Below, one piece after another: positions 1-10,558 of a stretch of 64,000 bases of DNA (position 1 is its first letter; each line of letters begins with the position of its first letter). Source of the stretch: Phycomyces blakesleeanus NRRL 1555(-). Taxonomy: Eukaryota > Mucoromycota > Mucoromycetes > Mucorales > Phycomycetaceae. The position numbers and the translations under genes are program-made. The stretch spans positions 620,001 to 684,000 of the forward strand of contig NW_017265155.1 of the NCBI RefSeq assembly GCF_001638985.1, written 5' to 3'. Below the pieces are notes generated by a model, which worked only from the letters and a program-made list of their open reading frames with translations, was not told the DNA's origin and did no database searches.

Positions 1-13
1 GAAGAAGAAGAAA

Positions 14-2350
14 ATGTCAAGCGAAGGAAGCTCTGAAAATCCAAATATTCAATTAGCCAATTATTCTCAACCAACGACATTCACAGTTGACACAGCTTCA
101 CGCAACTCATTAGCAGAAGCAGAACAAGATTTTCAGGATCCAATTAACATCAACATTCACAAAAGACAAAAGATTGACCATCCTAACGATGGCCAACCTG
201 TGCAAGATTCCAATGAATTCGCTACCGAATGTTCTCTGTGTCAAAAGAATTGGACTAATAGTGGACCTCATATTATTGTGAGTCTCAAGTGCGGGCACTT
301 GTTTGGAAAAAGGTAAATTATCGTATTAAATACATACACTTACATACATAAATGTGTATGGGTTTACATTTATTGCTACATGCAGAAAATGTACTATGGT
401 ACTTGAGCCTTTTTTTTTTCTTCTTCTTTATTTATTTATTTATTTAATAATAAAATATATATGTATATATATATATATATAAAATGTACACTGTGTGTAG
501 CTGTATTAGTCAATATATACGTGCAGGAATATGTAAATCAAACGTAAAAGGAACAAGATCAATGTGTCCTACATGCGGGTAAGACCCTTTGGAAAAAATA
601 AGTAAAGAAGAAGATCTTTACAGGATTCAAATACATTAATCTACCTTGGTGTATTGGGAGGGATGTGAATTGGGATTGTGTATATTGGTTGGTTTTTTTT
701 AAAAAAAAAAAAAATCCCATTAGAGAGCCAGCAAAAAAACATCATATTCAAAACATTTGGCCAAGCAAGGTTATTCCACACGATCCAAAAGAACTTAACC
801 GACTAAAGCAAGAAATAAATGTTCTTCAAGAAATCATAAGCTTTCAAGAAGAGGAACTCGCATTATCCACCAAAACCTACCAACGAGCATGCAAAGTACT
901 GAGCCAATACAAATTACCTATTCCACAAAACAACGAACCAGTCAATCCAGAGAAAGACGATCTGAAAATAGACAAGATTCAAGACTCAAGACTCTTTGCA
1001 CCATGGAGTTCGAGTTCATTGTCACCCAATGTAAGAGGGATAGTAATCTTTCTCTTCTTTCTCTGCGCTGTGAGCAGCAAACACAATCTATCCACCACCG
1101 CCACCACCAAAAACAACAATGGATAGTGGATTGAAGCCAGTCTCTCTTTTTTGTTTGTTTTTGTTTGTTTTTTTTTTGTTTGTGGATATCTATTTATTCT
1201 TAGAGAAATTCATGCCGTGTTATGGCCATGGATTCTCGCGATAGGATATTAGTGGCATCTCTCAAACATCCTACCAAAGGATACGGAATCCATAAAACGA
1301 GTCTATTGGACCCACTCTCTACAGATTTTACTCCAATTCATGATGGCTTGATCCGTGATATCGTCTACTCTGCTAAAAGAGGTCAGATACTTACCACAAG
1401 TATCGACAAGACCTTGAAAATATCATCGGCACTTAACAATTGTGTTCTTCAAACGTAAGTCCTTTACTACTCTGATTTGTTTAGATTGAGTTAATTAATG
1501 CCATTAAAGATATAATTTGGACTGTGCTGGTTGGTCTTGTGATTTCGATTCAGTTGACCCAAATATACTCTACTGTGGTCTCAGTAACGATACGGTGATG
1601 GTCTATGATATTCGAAACACAAAGGAATCCTTGTTCCGTTTGCGCAATTCAGAGATCACTGGAGGTGCTCAGATCCATTCACTCCATACGTGTGTGATTG
1701 AAGGTCGATCAACCATATTATGTGCAAATTCATTAAAAGCATATATGTGGCAATCAGAATCAACCGAGTCGAATACTGAAGATGATTATATTTGCAGTCT
1801 TTTGAACCTAGGAACAGAAGGTGTGTATATGGATATATAAGTAAATATATTAATACAAGTTTTTCTTTTTGTTTTTTTTTTAAAAAAAAACAATAATAAT
1901 AGGATATACATCATTCTCTTTGTCAATAGATTTATCAAGACAAGAGCTACTGCTTTCATCAAGAAAACATGGCTCTACCCAGCATATTGTGGCTTCATGG
2001 GACAAATCCAAAAAACTATTTACTTCAGAATGGTCGATCCAGTCTGATATTTCACAAAAGACGCTAGCAAGGACAAGCTGTATACAAAGAGGCTCACAAG
2101 ATCCTGCCGTGTGTTACTCGGACGAAAAAAGTGGAATGGTACATGATTTAAAAGAGATGCATAGACTACAATGTGGCTAATATGTGCTTTGACGCAATTT
2201 ATTAAGCTGTACATAGAAGATAAAGATCATGAAATATTGACAATACCAGTTGGTGGACAGATTATGGATATAAAGTATAGTAAAATTGATGGAGAAGAGA
2301 TTCTTGCTGGCCTTACAGATGATTCACTTCATCTGTTCAAGTATCAGTAG
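14..2350 (+). CDS. RFWD3: RFWD3-like RING/WD40 E3 ubiquitin ligase
   Basis: Predicted E3 ubiquitin ligase; animal RFWD3 acts on RPA and RAD51 in DNA-damage repair. Exons that keep phase: 14-312, 510-578, 724-1030, 1204-1454, 1510-1820, 1903-2138, 2207-2350, giving about 538 aa. The N-terminal third holds half of a RING finger (CSLCQKNW then LKCGHLFGK), and the second exon ends in CPTC. A coiled-coil-like stretch follows (EINVLQEIISFQEEEL). The rest matches the RFWD3 WD40 part: TSIDKTLKISS, then QTYNLDCAGWSC, then CGLSNDTVMVYDIRNT. The C-terminus ends LTDDSLHLFKYQ. The only acceptor that keeps exon 2 open inserts about 8 residues between the RING histidine and the next cysteine, and the usual CIxxW motif is not seen, so exon 2 may be mis-modelled or the RING is divergent. 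The ATG lies 13 bases from the window edge after GA repeats; an upstream exon cannot be excluded. Confidence 0.85.
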
Positions 2351-3144
2351 AGTGTTTGTGTAGATTGGAGTAAGAAGAAGACAAAAGCTTGTGTGTACGC
2401 CTTTTAAAATCAGATTCTCTTATTTCTTTGATATATACATATTAAAAATAAAATACCCCCTCTAAACACGAATCTCTTTGTTATGTGGTTTCTTATAGTC
2501 TATTTTACTGTCCATACTTCAATGTTATTCTAACCAACCATCGGTCTTCTCTGTCCGAGCAAGTCCAGCCTTGTTTTTCTCAAGTAATATCTTTGTTTTA
2601 GAACTTGGAATGGCTATCAAAAGGATCACCAGTTGGTACAGAAAAATAAAGATGTTTAGATTGTAAGATTTCTGATATCTTAATTTACACATAATATGCA
2701 TACATTTATGCACATATTGTATGTATTATGTATGCGTGCATAGTATGTGTAGATTAATTAATTAATATTAAGCATCTCGCTCTTTATTCACAGTTTGTAT
2801 AATCCAAAAGTATTCTTAAAGAAGTATATGTATATCTTTTTCTTCAAGATAATAATAATAATAATAATAATATATTATTATTATTATTATTATTATTAAA
2901 TATTTATTTTTCTGGCTGTTTCCTCATTTGGTTCTTGGTTACTTGTTTGTTTCTCAATAAACAAAGTAATACGTATCAAACCTATTATGCATAAATAATA
3001 ATAATAATAATAATAATAATTTTGTCATACAAATAAAACACAAGATCATCTCCAAGCTATTAAAATATATATTTATATATATCGAATAAAAATAAAATAC
3101 AGCTTCCATTTTTCTTTTAAATACTATCCGTTTCTACCTTTATC
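2351..3144. other. Intergenic, A/T microsatellites
   Basis: Downstream region of the RFWD3-like gene and upstream of the F-box gene. AT-rich with no supported coding sequence. It holds two AAT/ATT microsatellites (about 2850-2898 and 2997-3020). Confidence 0.6.
2850..2898. repeat. (AAT)n-(ATT)n inverted microsatellite
   Basis: About seven AAT units run directly into about eight ATT units, so the tract is self-complementary and could fold into a long hairpin. A separate AAT run lies at about 2997-3020. Confidence 0.85.
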
Positions 3145-4545
3145 ATGATATCTAAACTACCCCGTGAAATCATACTAATCATCGCAAGTACCTTTTCCGC
3201 CAAAGAGATACGTTCTTGTTCCAGAGTCTCCAAAGAATGGCTACAAATCTTTGAATACTTTCGATGGATACATATCCAAGTAGCACTTTCTACATTGAAA
3301 ACCTTAAAAGAAGACGAAATGACATACTGGAAAGATAATGGGTATCGGTCGAGGTATCTATGGCTTATTTACAAAGAGGATCATGCTACCAAAGGCAAAC
3401 CCAGACCCAGACCTAAAACCAAAGACAACGATGACAATGGCGATTATCACATAGAAAACATAAAAGACGCCCAAGACTACTTTCCAAATATCAAAAGTCT
3501 GCGCTTTGATTATGATGAAAAACGTTTTCCAATATCGATGCTTTTTGAGAATGGCCATGGATGGAGCTCCCTGACCCACTTAAAGCTAGGCTCCTTTGGT
3601 GAATCAGGTAAGCAGCCGATATGCTCTATTGTACTCTACATTCTTTCTTCCTTTCTCGATTTGCCTTATAAACTTATTGTATGTATTGTCCTAGGTACAA
3701 TTCCATGCGATGATCTTGATGGATTCTTTCAGTGCCTCCCAAACCTGACAGATCTGAGACTAGATAGTATAGACATCGGTTCTTGCGTTCATTTTGACTT
3801 GAATCAAGCCGTTACTCCAGCAAAGCTTAAGGTCCTCGAGATAAAGAATGGCTCAGTTCCGTACAGGCTGGCCCATTACTGTTCAAGAAAGTTTCCAGAA
3901 CTCCATTCTGTTGTTTTTGACACGATTGATGAATGTCGTATATCTGATGTCTACAGCTTTTCATTTAATGGCCGTCGTGATTTTTGGACAGGAAAATACC
4001 TCCTTGATTTGGAAGCTGCTGATATACGGATTAAGGATTCCGGTGGGAATGCATACCATGTTAGGTGTGCCTTGTGGAATCTAGAGAAACTTTTGAGTTG
4101 TCCACTCCATAAGCTTTCCTTGACTCTCTCGGTTCATATAAATCAAAATATTATTATGAAGATGGGTTTATTCTCACGTATACCTGCTTTGACAAGAACT
4201 CTCCGGGCTCTAGATCTGGATATATCAACGCCGTTAGATAAACCTTGCTTCAGCCTCAATCTATCCAATGCGCCTTGTTTGGAAGATCTAAACATCCGAT
4301 ACTTGGGTGGAACGATCGACTTTCAAGACTTTTTATCCAAATCCCCTGTCTTAAAGAGAGCAATCTTGGAATTGCAAACACTCACGTTTAGAAACAAGCT
4401 TGATGAACCACACGGTCTAGAGAGCATCGAATTAATTGGACTATCGATAACTTCAGAAGTACTTGAAAATATCTCGGCTAGTTGTACTCAAATCCAGACC
4501 ATAAAGATATCTCCTGCTGTAGACAACATTTCCACAACCAACTGA
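3145..4545 (+). CDS. F-box protein with LRR-like C-terminal region
   Basis: Likely substrate receptor of an SCF (Skp1-Cullin-F-box) ubiquitin ligase. Residues 1-45 are a clear F-box (ISKLPREIILIIASTF, then CSRVSKEW). The remainder shows leucine-spaced segments (NLTDLRLDSIDIG, LRALDLDIS, APCLEDLNIRYLG) typical of degenerate LRRs in fungal F-box proteins. The frame is open throughout, but 3608-3694 has a perfect GTAAGC donor and CTAG acceptor. It is 87 nt (29 codons) with no stop and encodes a hydrophobic stretch, so it is very likely an in-frame intron; removing it joins GESG to TIPCDD and gives 437 aa. The substrate is unknown; fungal genomes carry many such paralogues. Confidence 0.85.
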   Translation: MISKLPREIILIIASTFSAKEIRSCSRVSKEWLQIFEYFRWIHIQVALSTLKTLKEDEMTYWKDNGYRSRYLWLIYKEDHATKGKPRPRPKTKDNDDNGDYHIENIKDAQDYFPNIKSLRFDYDEKRFPISMLFENGHGWSSLTHLKLGSFGESGKQPICSIVLYILSSFLDLPYKLIVCIVLGTIPCDDLDGFFQCLPNLTDLRLDSIDIGSCVHFDLNQAVTPAKLKVLEIKNGSVPYRLAHYCSRKFPELHSVVFDTIDECRISDVYSFSFNGRRDFWTGKYLLDLEAADIRIKDSGGNAYHVRCALWNLEKLLSCPLHKLSLTLSVHINQNIIMKMGLFSRIPALTRTLRALDLDISTPLDKPCFSLNLSNAPCLEDLNIRYLGGTIDFQDFLSKSPVLKRAILELQTLTFRNKLDEPHGLESIELIGLSITSEVLENISASCTQIQTIKISPAVDNISTTN

Positions 4546-5067
4546 TTCTCTTTAATTTTATGAGAGAGAGATAGAGAGAGAGAAAAGTATTAGACCAAGT
4601 CTAGCAGTATTTTTCTTATCTGGACTGTTATATATATAATTTGATAAAGCTATATTGTACCAATATAAATATATCGGGCTAGGACTATGTGCTTAATAAC
4701 GATCATTTCTCTAACAATTTTTTTTTTTATGAATTACTCGGTACTTGGAATTTCACAGCACAAAAGATACATACTTGTGATAAGTTAATATTTAAACATA
4801 TGTATATATATATATTTTAAGAACTAAGTATATGTAGTTACCATTACTAAGTTCTATAGCATATAGTGTATTACTCCATTATTACGAAAATAATAAAAAA
4901 TCACTTTGCTTTTTCAAAAATAACAATCTTTTGATGTTTTGGCTTTTGCTATTATATATCTAAGCCTAATGAGCAAGTTCTTTATTAGAGAGGGTGTATG
5001 CTTGTCCTCTTTATTAGACCATTCTTGAAAGTGGTTATTATGATAATGTCGTGAATTATTTGTCGAT
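4546..5067. other. Intergenic
   Basis: AT-rich 3' flank of the F-box gene, with a short GA run just after the stop. No coding or RNA gene seen. Confidence 0.6.
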
Positions 5068-5608
5068 AGGTGCTCACGGAATCAGTTATTGATATAAAAT
5101 TTCCTATTGATTACTTTACTAAGCACCATATATAGTGATTTCCAAAATTCAAAAAAGGCTATTTCGCTTTAAAGTCCGTGAATTTTTCCCCTGCTCTCTA
5201 CCAGGGGAAAAAAAATTAATACCCATATATGGTGATTTCCATAATTCCTATCGACACTGCGTGTAAGAATCATCTTGTTTTTACTATATTATCTCATTTT
5301 CTAGGCTTTTTTATATATATCAAAGCTAGTATTTTTTAGAGAAGCATGCAATACATTACTGTAAATAAAATATATTGTTCCGAGCAGTATATTTTGTACT
5401 TCTTTAACAAGAAATGGGAAAATAATCGATTTTAATATGCTATATGTTCAAACAAGGTCATATCTCTTGAGTGTAGTACTGATTACAGCACCGACTTAAA
5501 ATTACGTAAATAGCACCTATACTTGGTAATTAGCGCTATCCTAAATATGGTGTTTAGTAAAGTAATCAATAGGAAATTTTATATCAATAACTGATTTCGT
5601 GAGCACCT
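5068..5608. mobile_element. MITE-like element with 64-bp terminal inverted repeats
   Basis: The left end 5068-5131 (begins AGGTGCTCACGGAATCAG) is the reverse complement of 5545-5608 with only two mismatches over 64 bp. The 541-bp unit has no ORF. The trinucleotide GAT sits directly outside both ends (5065-5067 and 5609-5611), consistent with a 3-bp target duplication but too short to prove it. Inside, a 24-bp motif is repeated directly (5127-5150 and 5225-5248), and a C4/G4 hairpin lies near 5187-5215. These ends do not match the TIRs of the neighbouring Harbinger element, so it is probably mobilised by another transposase. Confidence 0.8.
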
Positions 5609-6003
5609 GATATTAAAACAATCAAAAAAAAATGAAGTAATATGATTAGTGGACTGAGTGAATTTTGTAATGATCTGATATTCAATACCTGGATGCTCAT
5701 TGGTAGAAATTATTATTATTTTTGAATAAATAGAGACGTTTGTGGACTCAGATTTTCAACTTTTTGCACGAGCTCATTGCCTTAGAAAGGAAACCCGATG
5801 TTACATACACATCTATATAGAGACACTACTCTACCAAACCTTATTCAAATTGGTAGCCTCTCATATTCGTTTATTTTCTGCTCTAAACTAATGGCAAGCT
5901 GATAATTATAACACCGAAAAAAGTCACTTTTAATTTTAATTTTATAAACATCCTACTATCATAATACGCGTTTTTACCACTTTTCCTTCACTTGGTTTTA
6001 AAC

Positions 6004-6848
6004 ATGAACGCACATATGAATACTTTCGCTGCAGACGCTCCCATCAGATTTAATCACAAGATAAATCTGATCGCTGGAAGAGACAGACTCCTTGTGGAAT
6101 CGTTGATCCACCGACACCCCTCATATGCTGGTCATGAGCAATCGGGTGCTGCCTGGGATGAAATCCTCAAAAAGGTCAATGATGCCGGAGGTAAAGGCAA
6201 CGAAATTGGTGTCTCAACACTCAAGCAGAGACACAAGAATCTGATCAAGCAGTTCAAAGCAAGACAGGCCCAAGAAAAAAAAATGACAGGGTCAAACGAG
6301 AGCTACTCTGATCTCGATCAGCTTCTCTTTTAGCTTGCTGAATTGGTAATCTTCACGTTGTATTAGGTATATTCGTCGAATATCAATGTGTTTAATACTA
6401 TAAGTTTTTAAAGGAGGCTGAAGGAGATCGGGGCAAGGCCATGAAAAAGCAATTGGCTTCCGAGGAAGAAGTCCAGAAGCAGGCAGCTGCAGATAAAGTC
6501 GTGGAGAGAGCGACTTTATTGAAGTCCAACAATCCGTTGAGAGTTGTTGAACAAAAGAAATGGACAGATAAAGTAGAGGGCAGTTCTTCTGGACATCTAG
6601 TCGGTAAATCGACGGCCGACTTTTCTGATGCCAGAGAAATGTTGAAGTCCTTTCGGGATGAATTGTCCAGTATGGTGGCTGGAATAAGTGATGGTGAGGT
6701 ACTTACCTCAATGCGCAGGCTGGAGGAGAATGTCGAAAGAGGATTTCTGGCTATCGAGACAAGGCAGAGAACACTGGAGCAGAGACAGACTCTGCTAGAG
6801 GAGAGACAGGCTCGTTTCGAGTACAATATGCAGAGATACCTGCTTTAA
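6004..6848 (+). pseudogene. Myb/SANT-like partner of Harbinger transposase, one in-frame stop
   Basis: Exon 1 (6004-6345) encodes a trihelix/SANT-like domain (INLIAGRDRLLVESL, then AAWDEILKKVNDAGG, then STLKQRHKNLIKQF). Exon 2 (6414-6848) encodes an acidic, coiled-coil-rich tail ending FEYNMQRYLL. The 68-nt intron 6346-6413 (GTAATC...AAAG) joins them in the same phase. A TAG at 6331-6333 interrupts exon 1 between QLLF and LAEL, twelve nucleotides before the donor. Either this copy is disabled by a single nonsense mutation, or the domain is made as a short protein or by readthrough. An in-frame TTG lies 12 bases upstream of the ATG chosen as start. By family knowledge the product would bind TIRs and the transposase. 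Confidence 0.8.
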
Positions 6849-6942
6849 GGTCTTAAAAAACAATAAAAATATATATACGTAAAACATGTCATAATAGTCA
6901 TCAAATTTCTTCACATTACAGATAGTTTGGAGTAAAAAAATA

Positions 6943-8416
6943 TTATTGGTTTAATAATCCATAAATGTACTGCTCTGGTGTAGGAGGAGCAACACCGTAC
7001 TTTTTGCTTGTCTGGTTTCCTCCATTATAACAGACATGGAGGTTCTTCAAGAACGTTCCAACAATATAATATAGTCCCACTGGGGACTGACCACTTCTTT
7101 GGGTCTGTGAGTACTTTAAGAAAGCCCACAGACTCCCGACATGAGCAAACTCGTGCTCCACGGAAATTCGCACAGCAGACATACTTTTGTTGATAGCAAG
7201 TTCTTGCTCATCAGCCGTTTCTAAAACAGACAATATGCAAACCATAAGACTTTACCGTCGAGATAGATAACTGTACAATACTTACGTCTTCTGAAAGGGA
7301 TCATCATATGGTCTGATGCGGTATATGCCGGATCACCATACAAGTAATAGCATGGACCATTTATGCTTGTAAAGTCAAATGCTACGCACATCATGGCATC
7401 CAATTGACTTTCGCGGTACATGCGCACGTCGTGATTCCTACCACTGTCTGGCCCCATAATGGACGAAGTAACACCATCGGGTGTTACCACTGCTTGGTAC
7501 TTCAAACCATGTCCTCGCTATAAAGAGTATATAAATTGAGTAAAGACATGTGTCAGATCTATATATCCAATCTTTCACTCACGTAATGGCCATTGTATGC
7601 CCCCTCTTGATCAACAATGGGCCTTGCTATCTTGTTGAAGGTTCCATCAATAAACCCAACACAGTACATTGCCGGTGCTTTTATCCAAATAATATATAAA
7701 ACGTAAGTACTATTAAACTAATATTATATTTTGCAAGTGTTATTTACATTTTTCTCTAATGGCTCGGCTGAAGCACATCTGGTTTGATTCCCGGAATTGA
7801 CAGTAGTCAAACTTCAAGGCTGGATAGAACTTAATATAAATCTTCTCTATCATTTCATTGAAGATGACACTGAGAGTAGACTTTCCCTTTCCAAAGAGCA
7901 GAGATAAATCTACTAAGCGAGCAGGGAAAACCATTCTGCGAAGCACAATCATCAGAGCCAGTGTCATTGGCAGAGAAAATTCACTTGGAGTGCCTTCTCG
8001 AAAGTAGACGATGTCTCCCATTTCAAGAAGAGTGGCCAAGGAGCGTATCTGGTTTTATAAATATATTAAATTAGTACTTTTTTTTCTTGAAAGCAATGAT
8101 TTAATTATACCTCGGGCTGCGTGAATCTAAACAAAAGTTTAGAATCTTCATCAGACAAGGTGCTTGGGTCTAAGCAACCTTGACAATGCAAGGAGACAGC
8201 TATGCGTTCCCCTTCCTGCTCACGGTCTCGGGCATATTGAGCAAGTGCTTCTTGAATTTCTTCATTGGTGGGCTCTTGATCTTCGTAAACATCTGCATGT
8301 TCCTCTTGCTGTTCAGGAACAGATACCCATCCTCGCTCTTGTTCTTCAGCAATACGCCGAGAGCTGTGATTTATGTAACGATCCGTTAGTTCGATAATAG
8401 GATCAAAACGAGACAT
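6943..8416 (-). CDS. PIF/Harbinger DDE transposase (DDE_Tnp_4 family)
   Basis: Five phase-consistent exons on the minus strand (8111-8416, 7748-8048, 7583-7677, 7286-7517, 6943-7220) give about 403 aa with no internal stop. The N-terminal region is charged; next comes a helix-turn-helix (LSLLFGKGKSTLSVIFNEM). The catalytic core has all three acidic residues in family context: first Asp in GFIDGTFNKI, second Asp in YLYGDPAYTAS, and the Glu in ISVEHEFAHVGSLW. The GPDSGRNHDVRMYRES block between the two Asp residues is also typical. It cuts and joins element ends in the nucleus. It is convergent with the Myb-like gene inside the same TIRs and looks functional. Confidence 0.92.
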
Positions 8417-9099
8417 TTTAAGATTTTGTTAAAGAAAAAGGGAAAGGTGCTGCCCTTTCAAGTAACGGTAATGTTTTCGTTACTGAATATCAAGTCACAA
8501 TTGATAATGACAGCTTGTACGTTTAGTTAAAATGAATGTCCTACAATTTTATGTAACAGAAATAAGCTAAATACGGCAATACAAGTTGAAAATTTGAGTT
8601 TCAAAAAATCCTTTTTTTTAGCTAATATTCTGTGCAACTCTACAAATCTGAGTCCACAAACGTCTCTAATAAATAAAAATTAAAGAAAAAAGGGTACTGT
8701 TTGTGACTTGTGTTTGTCGCTCTTGAAAACCCCTCTCTTTTTCTTTTCAATTAAAATTTTTTTTTCTTATATTTTTTTTGTATTTGTAAGTCGCCGCTGG
8801 AATAGTAAAGAAAACTATAAAAGGGACCGATGTCTCTGCAGTCTGTTTGTTTCCTTACCATTAGTAGGAAAATGATCTGTTCGAGGTTGCTTTTAAAGCA
8901 CCTCAACAAAGATATAATTTTCCATATGATGAAATATTGGGAGTTAGAATGAATCGTCATCTGATTACACAGTCTCCTTGCTACTTTGTGGCTTTCTGAT
9001 CATTGCTATTTTATTATACAAACAAAACGAAAATTATAAAGCTATATGTATTTTATACGCTTGAAAAATCATTTATTTTTTATATTGTTGAGATGGTCA

Positions 9100-10371
9100 T
9101 TAAATGATCGGCCTACTTGGTTTGGAGGTGTATGAATGAAGAATAGAAAAATGCCGTTTTTCTAGTGTATTAATGTCTTTGAAAACTATGGCACAGATCA
9201 TAACAACAACAATATTCAATTGATCAATATAATATAAAAAAAAATGTATCATATAAATATATATATATATATATACATCATCTTACCTTGGTTTACAAAC
9301 GGAACGTCTGGTTCGGACTGAAGCCAGAGCTCCTTTAGAAATACCAGGAGAGAGGCAGACAACATGATAGATTGTTCAGCGTCCAGGCTATCAAAGATCT
9401 CCATGGATATTTCAAATGGATTTTCTGGACATGGATCGACTGTCATGGAGATGATTTCTTGTACAATCTCCCACAGTGCAACCTCTGAATTTTGTTTGTT
9501 TAAGAATAAATGAATGCATCGATGTATAATGTATACCTTTAGTTTTCCATGCTACTGTCGTCTCTAGCCGAAGTGGATTGTCTGTATTGACAATCTCATC
9601 GTCCTGTTCCTGGGCCAATAAAGCGTGATGAGATCTAAGCTGGTTTCGAGCAAAGTATTATGATTATGATTATGATTATAATGATTCCATCTGTATATAA
9701 AAATGTTATACCCAAACGTAGGGACATCTGTATCGCGCATAACCTGCTATCAAAAATACAGTACGGTCTTGATACTATTTTAATGTAATGCAATTAGATC
9801 AATTCAAATCAATTCAAATCAATTCATTCACACTTCTTTTTGTTACCTTTTCAAAGTCTTTATCCAACGGACTCATACTTTCTATCAATCTTTTAGACTT
9901 TGTGCTATAAATTTGAATCGACCCTTGATAAACTTAATAGATACGCCAAAGGTTTCTTACTTTTCGGCTTGTTGGTGATTAATGTGTTTCGGATCATACA
10001 CCGACAATAATACTTCTTCTCTTCCTCTCTGAAGCACCTCAAAGTGTTTAAACCCCTTTATTTTATTGTATTTTATTTTATTTTATTTATTTAGTATTTT
10101 TTTTTTAAAAAAAAAGAAAAAGAAAAGAAGAAGTATGGATAGCTCAACTGTGAATATCTCTTTTGTTTTTATTTTATTTTATTTTTTTACTGACCTTTAG
10201 GCTCCCAAACATTCGACATTTATCAAGAAAAGTAGCTAATCGAACAGAATCCCTTGAAGGTTTCGACTGTTCACAATTTCACAATTTATTTATTTTTGAT
10301 TCTTAGTGACATTCCGATGAATTGATGTGAGAGCTTGATGTTGAAAGTACCATTGTATTGTCAATGAGCAT
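9100..10371 (-). CDS. Unrecognised multi-exon protein (about 220 aa)
   Basis: I do not recognise this protein. It was rebuilt from small minus-strand exons, each with good splice sites and in phase: 10195-10266, 9961-10055, 9847-9904, 9712-9746, 9537-9634, 9287-9484 and a last exon 9100-9185. The most likely start is the ATG at 10371 in a 21-nt exon with a GTACTT donor (tentative). Readable pieces include DSVRLATFLDKCRMFGSL, HFEVLQRGREEVLLSVYDP, SPLDKDFEKQVMRDTDVP, EDSLDAEQ-like acidic helix IFDSLDAEQSIMLSASLL, and the C-terminus SILHSYTSKPSRPII. The composition suggests a soluble, helical, acidic protein without a signal peptide. The stop lies about 430 bp from the Harbinger element's right end, so the gene appears complete rather than cut by the insertion. 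Confidence 0.6.
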
Positions 10372-10527
10372 CTTTTGACACAAATGCTTTGTAAGAATGA
10401 GAGAGTAAGATTATAATCACACTTTGGATGTTCAGCAATTAGTGTCAATCAACCCCACTGTCTCATTCTCTTTCCTTCTTCATTTTTTTTTTAATATTAA
10501 AAGCGATTCAATCCCAGAAATTTGGAT

Positions 10528-10558
<31 letters not shown>

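Larger units (their letters stand above)
5731..8668. mobile_element. PIF/Harbinger-type DNA transposon (two genes)
   Basis: A 2.94-kb unit bounded by perfect 25-bp inverted repeats: 5731-5755 (begins TAGAGACGTTTGTGGACTCA) and 8644-8668. ATAAA occurs directly outside both ends (5726-5730 and 8669-8673). This may be target-site duplication, but in AT-rich DNA it could be chance, and known PIF/Harbinger elements usually make 3-bp TWA duplications. Inside are two convergent genes, a Myb/SANT-like DNA-binding protein (+) and a DDE transposase (-), the arrangement known for PIF/Harbinger elements, where the Myb-like protein helps bring the transposase to the ends. Perfect TIRs and an open transposase suggest recent activity. 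Confidence 0.9.
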
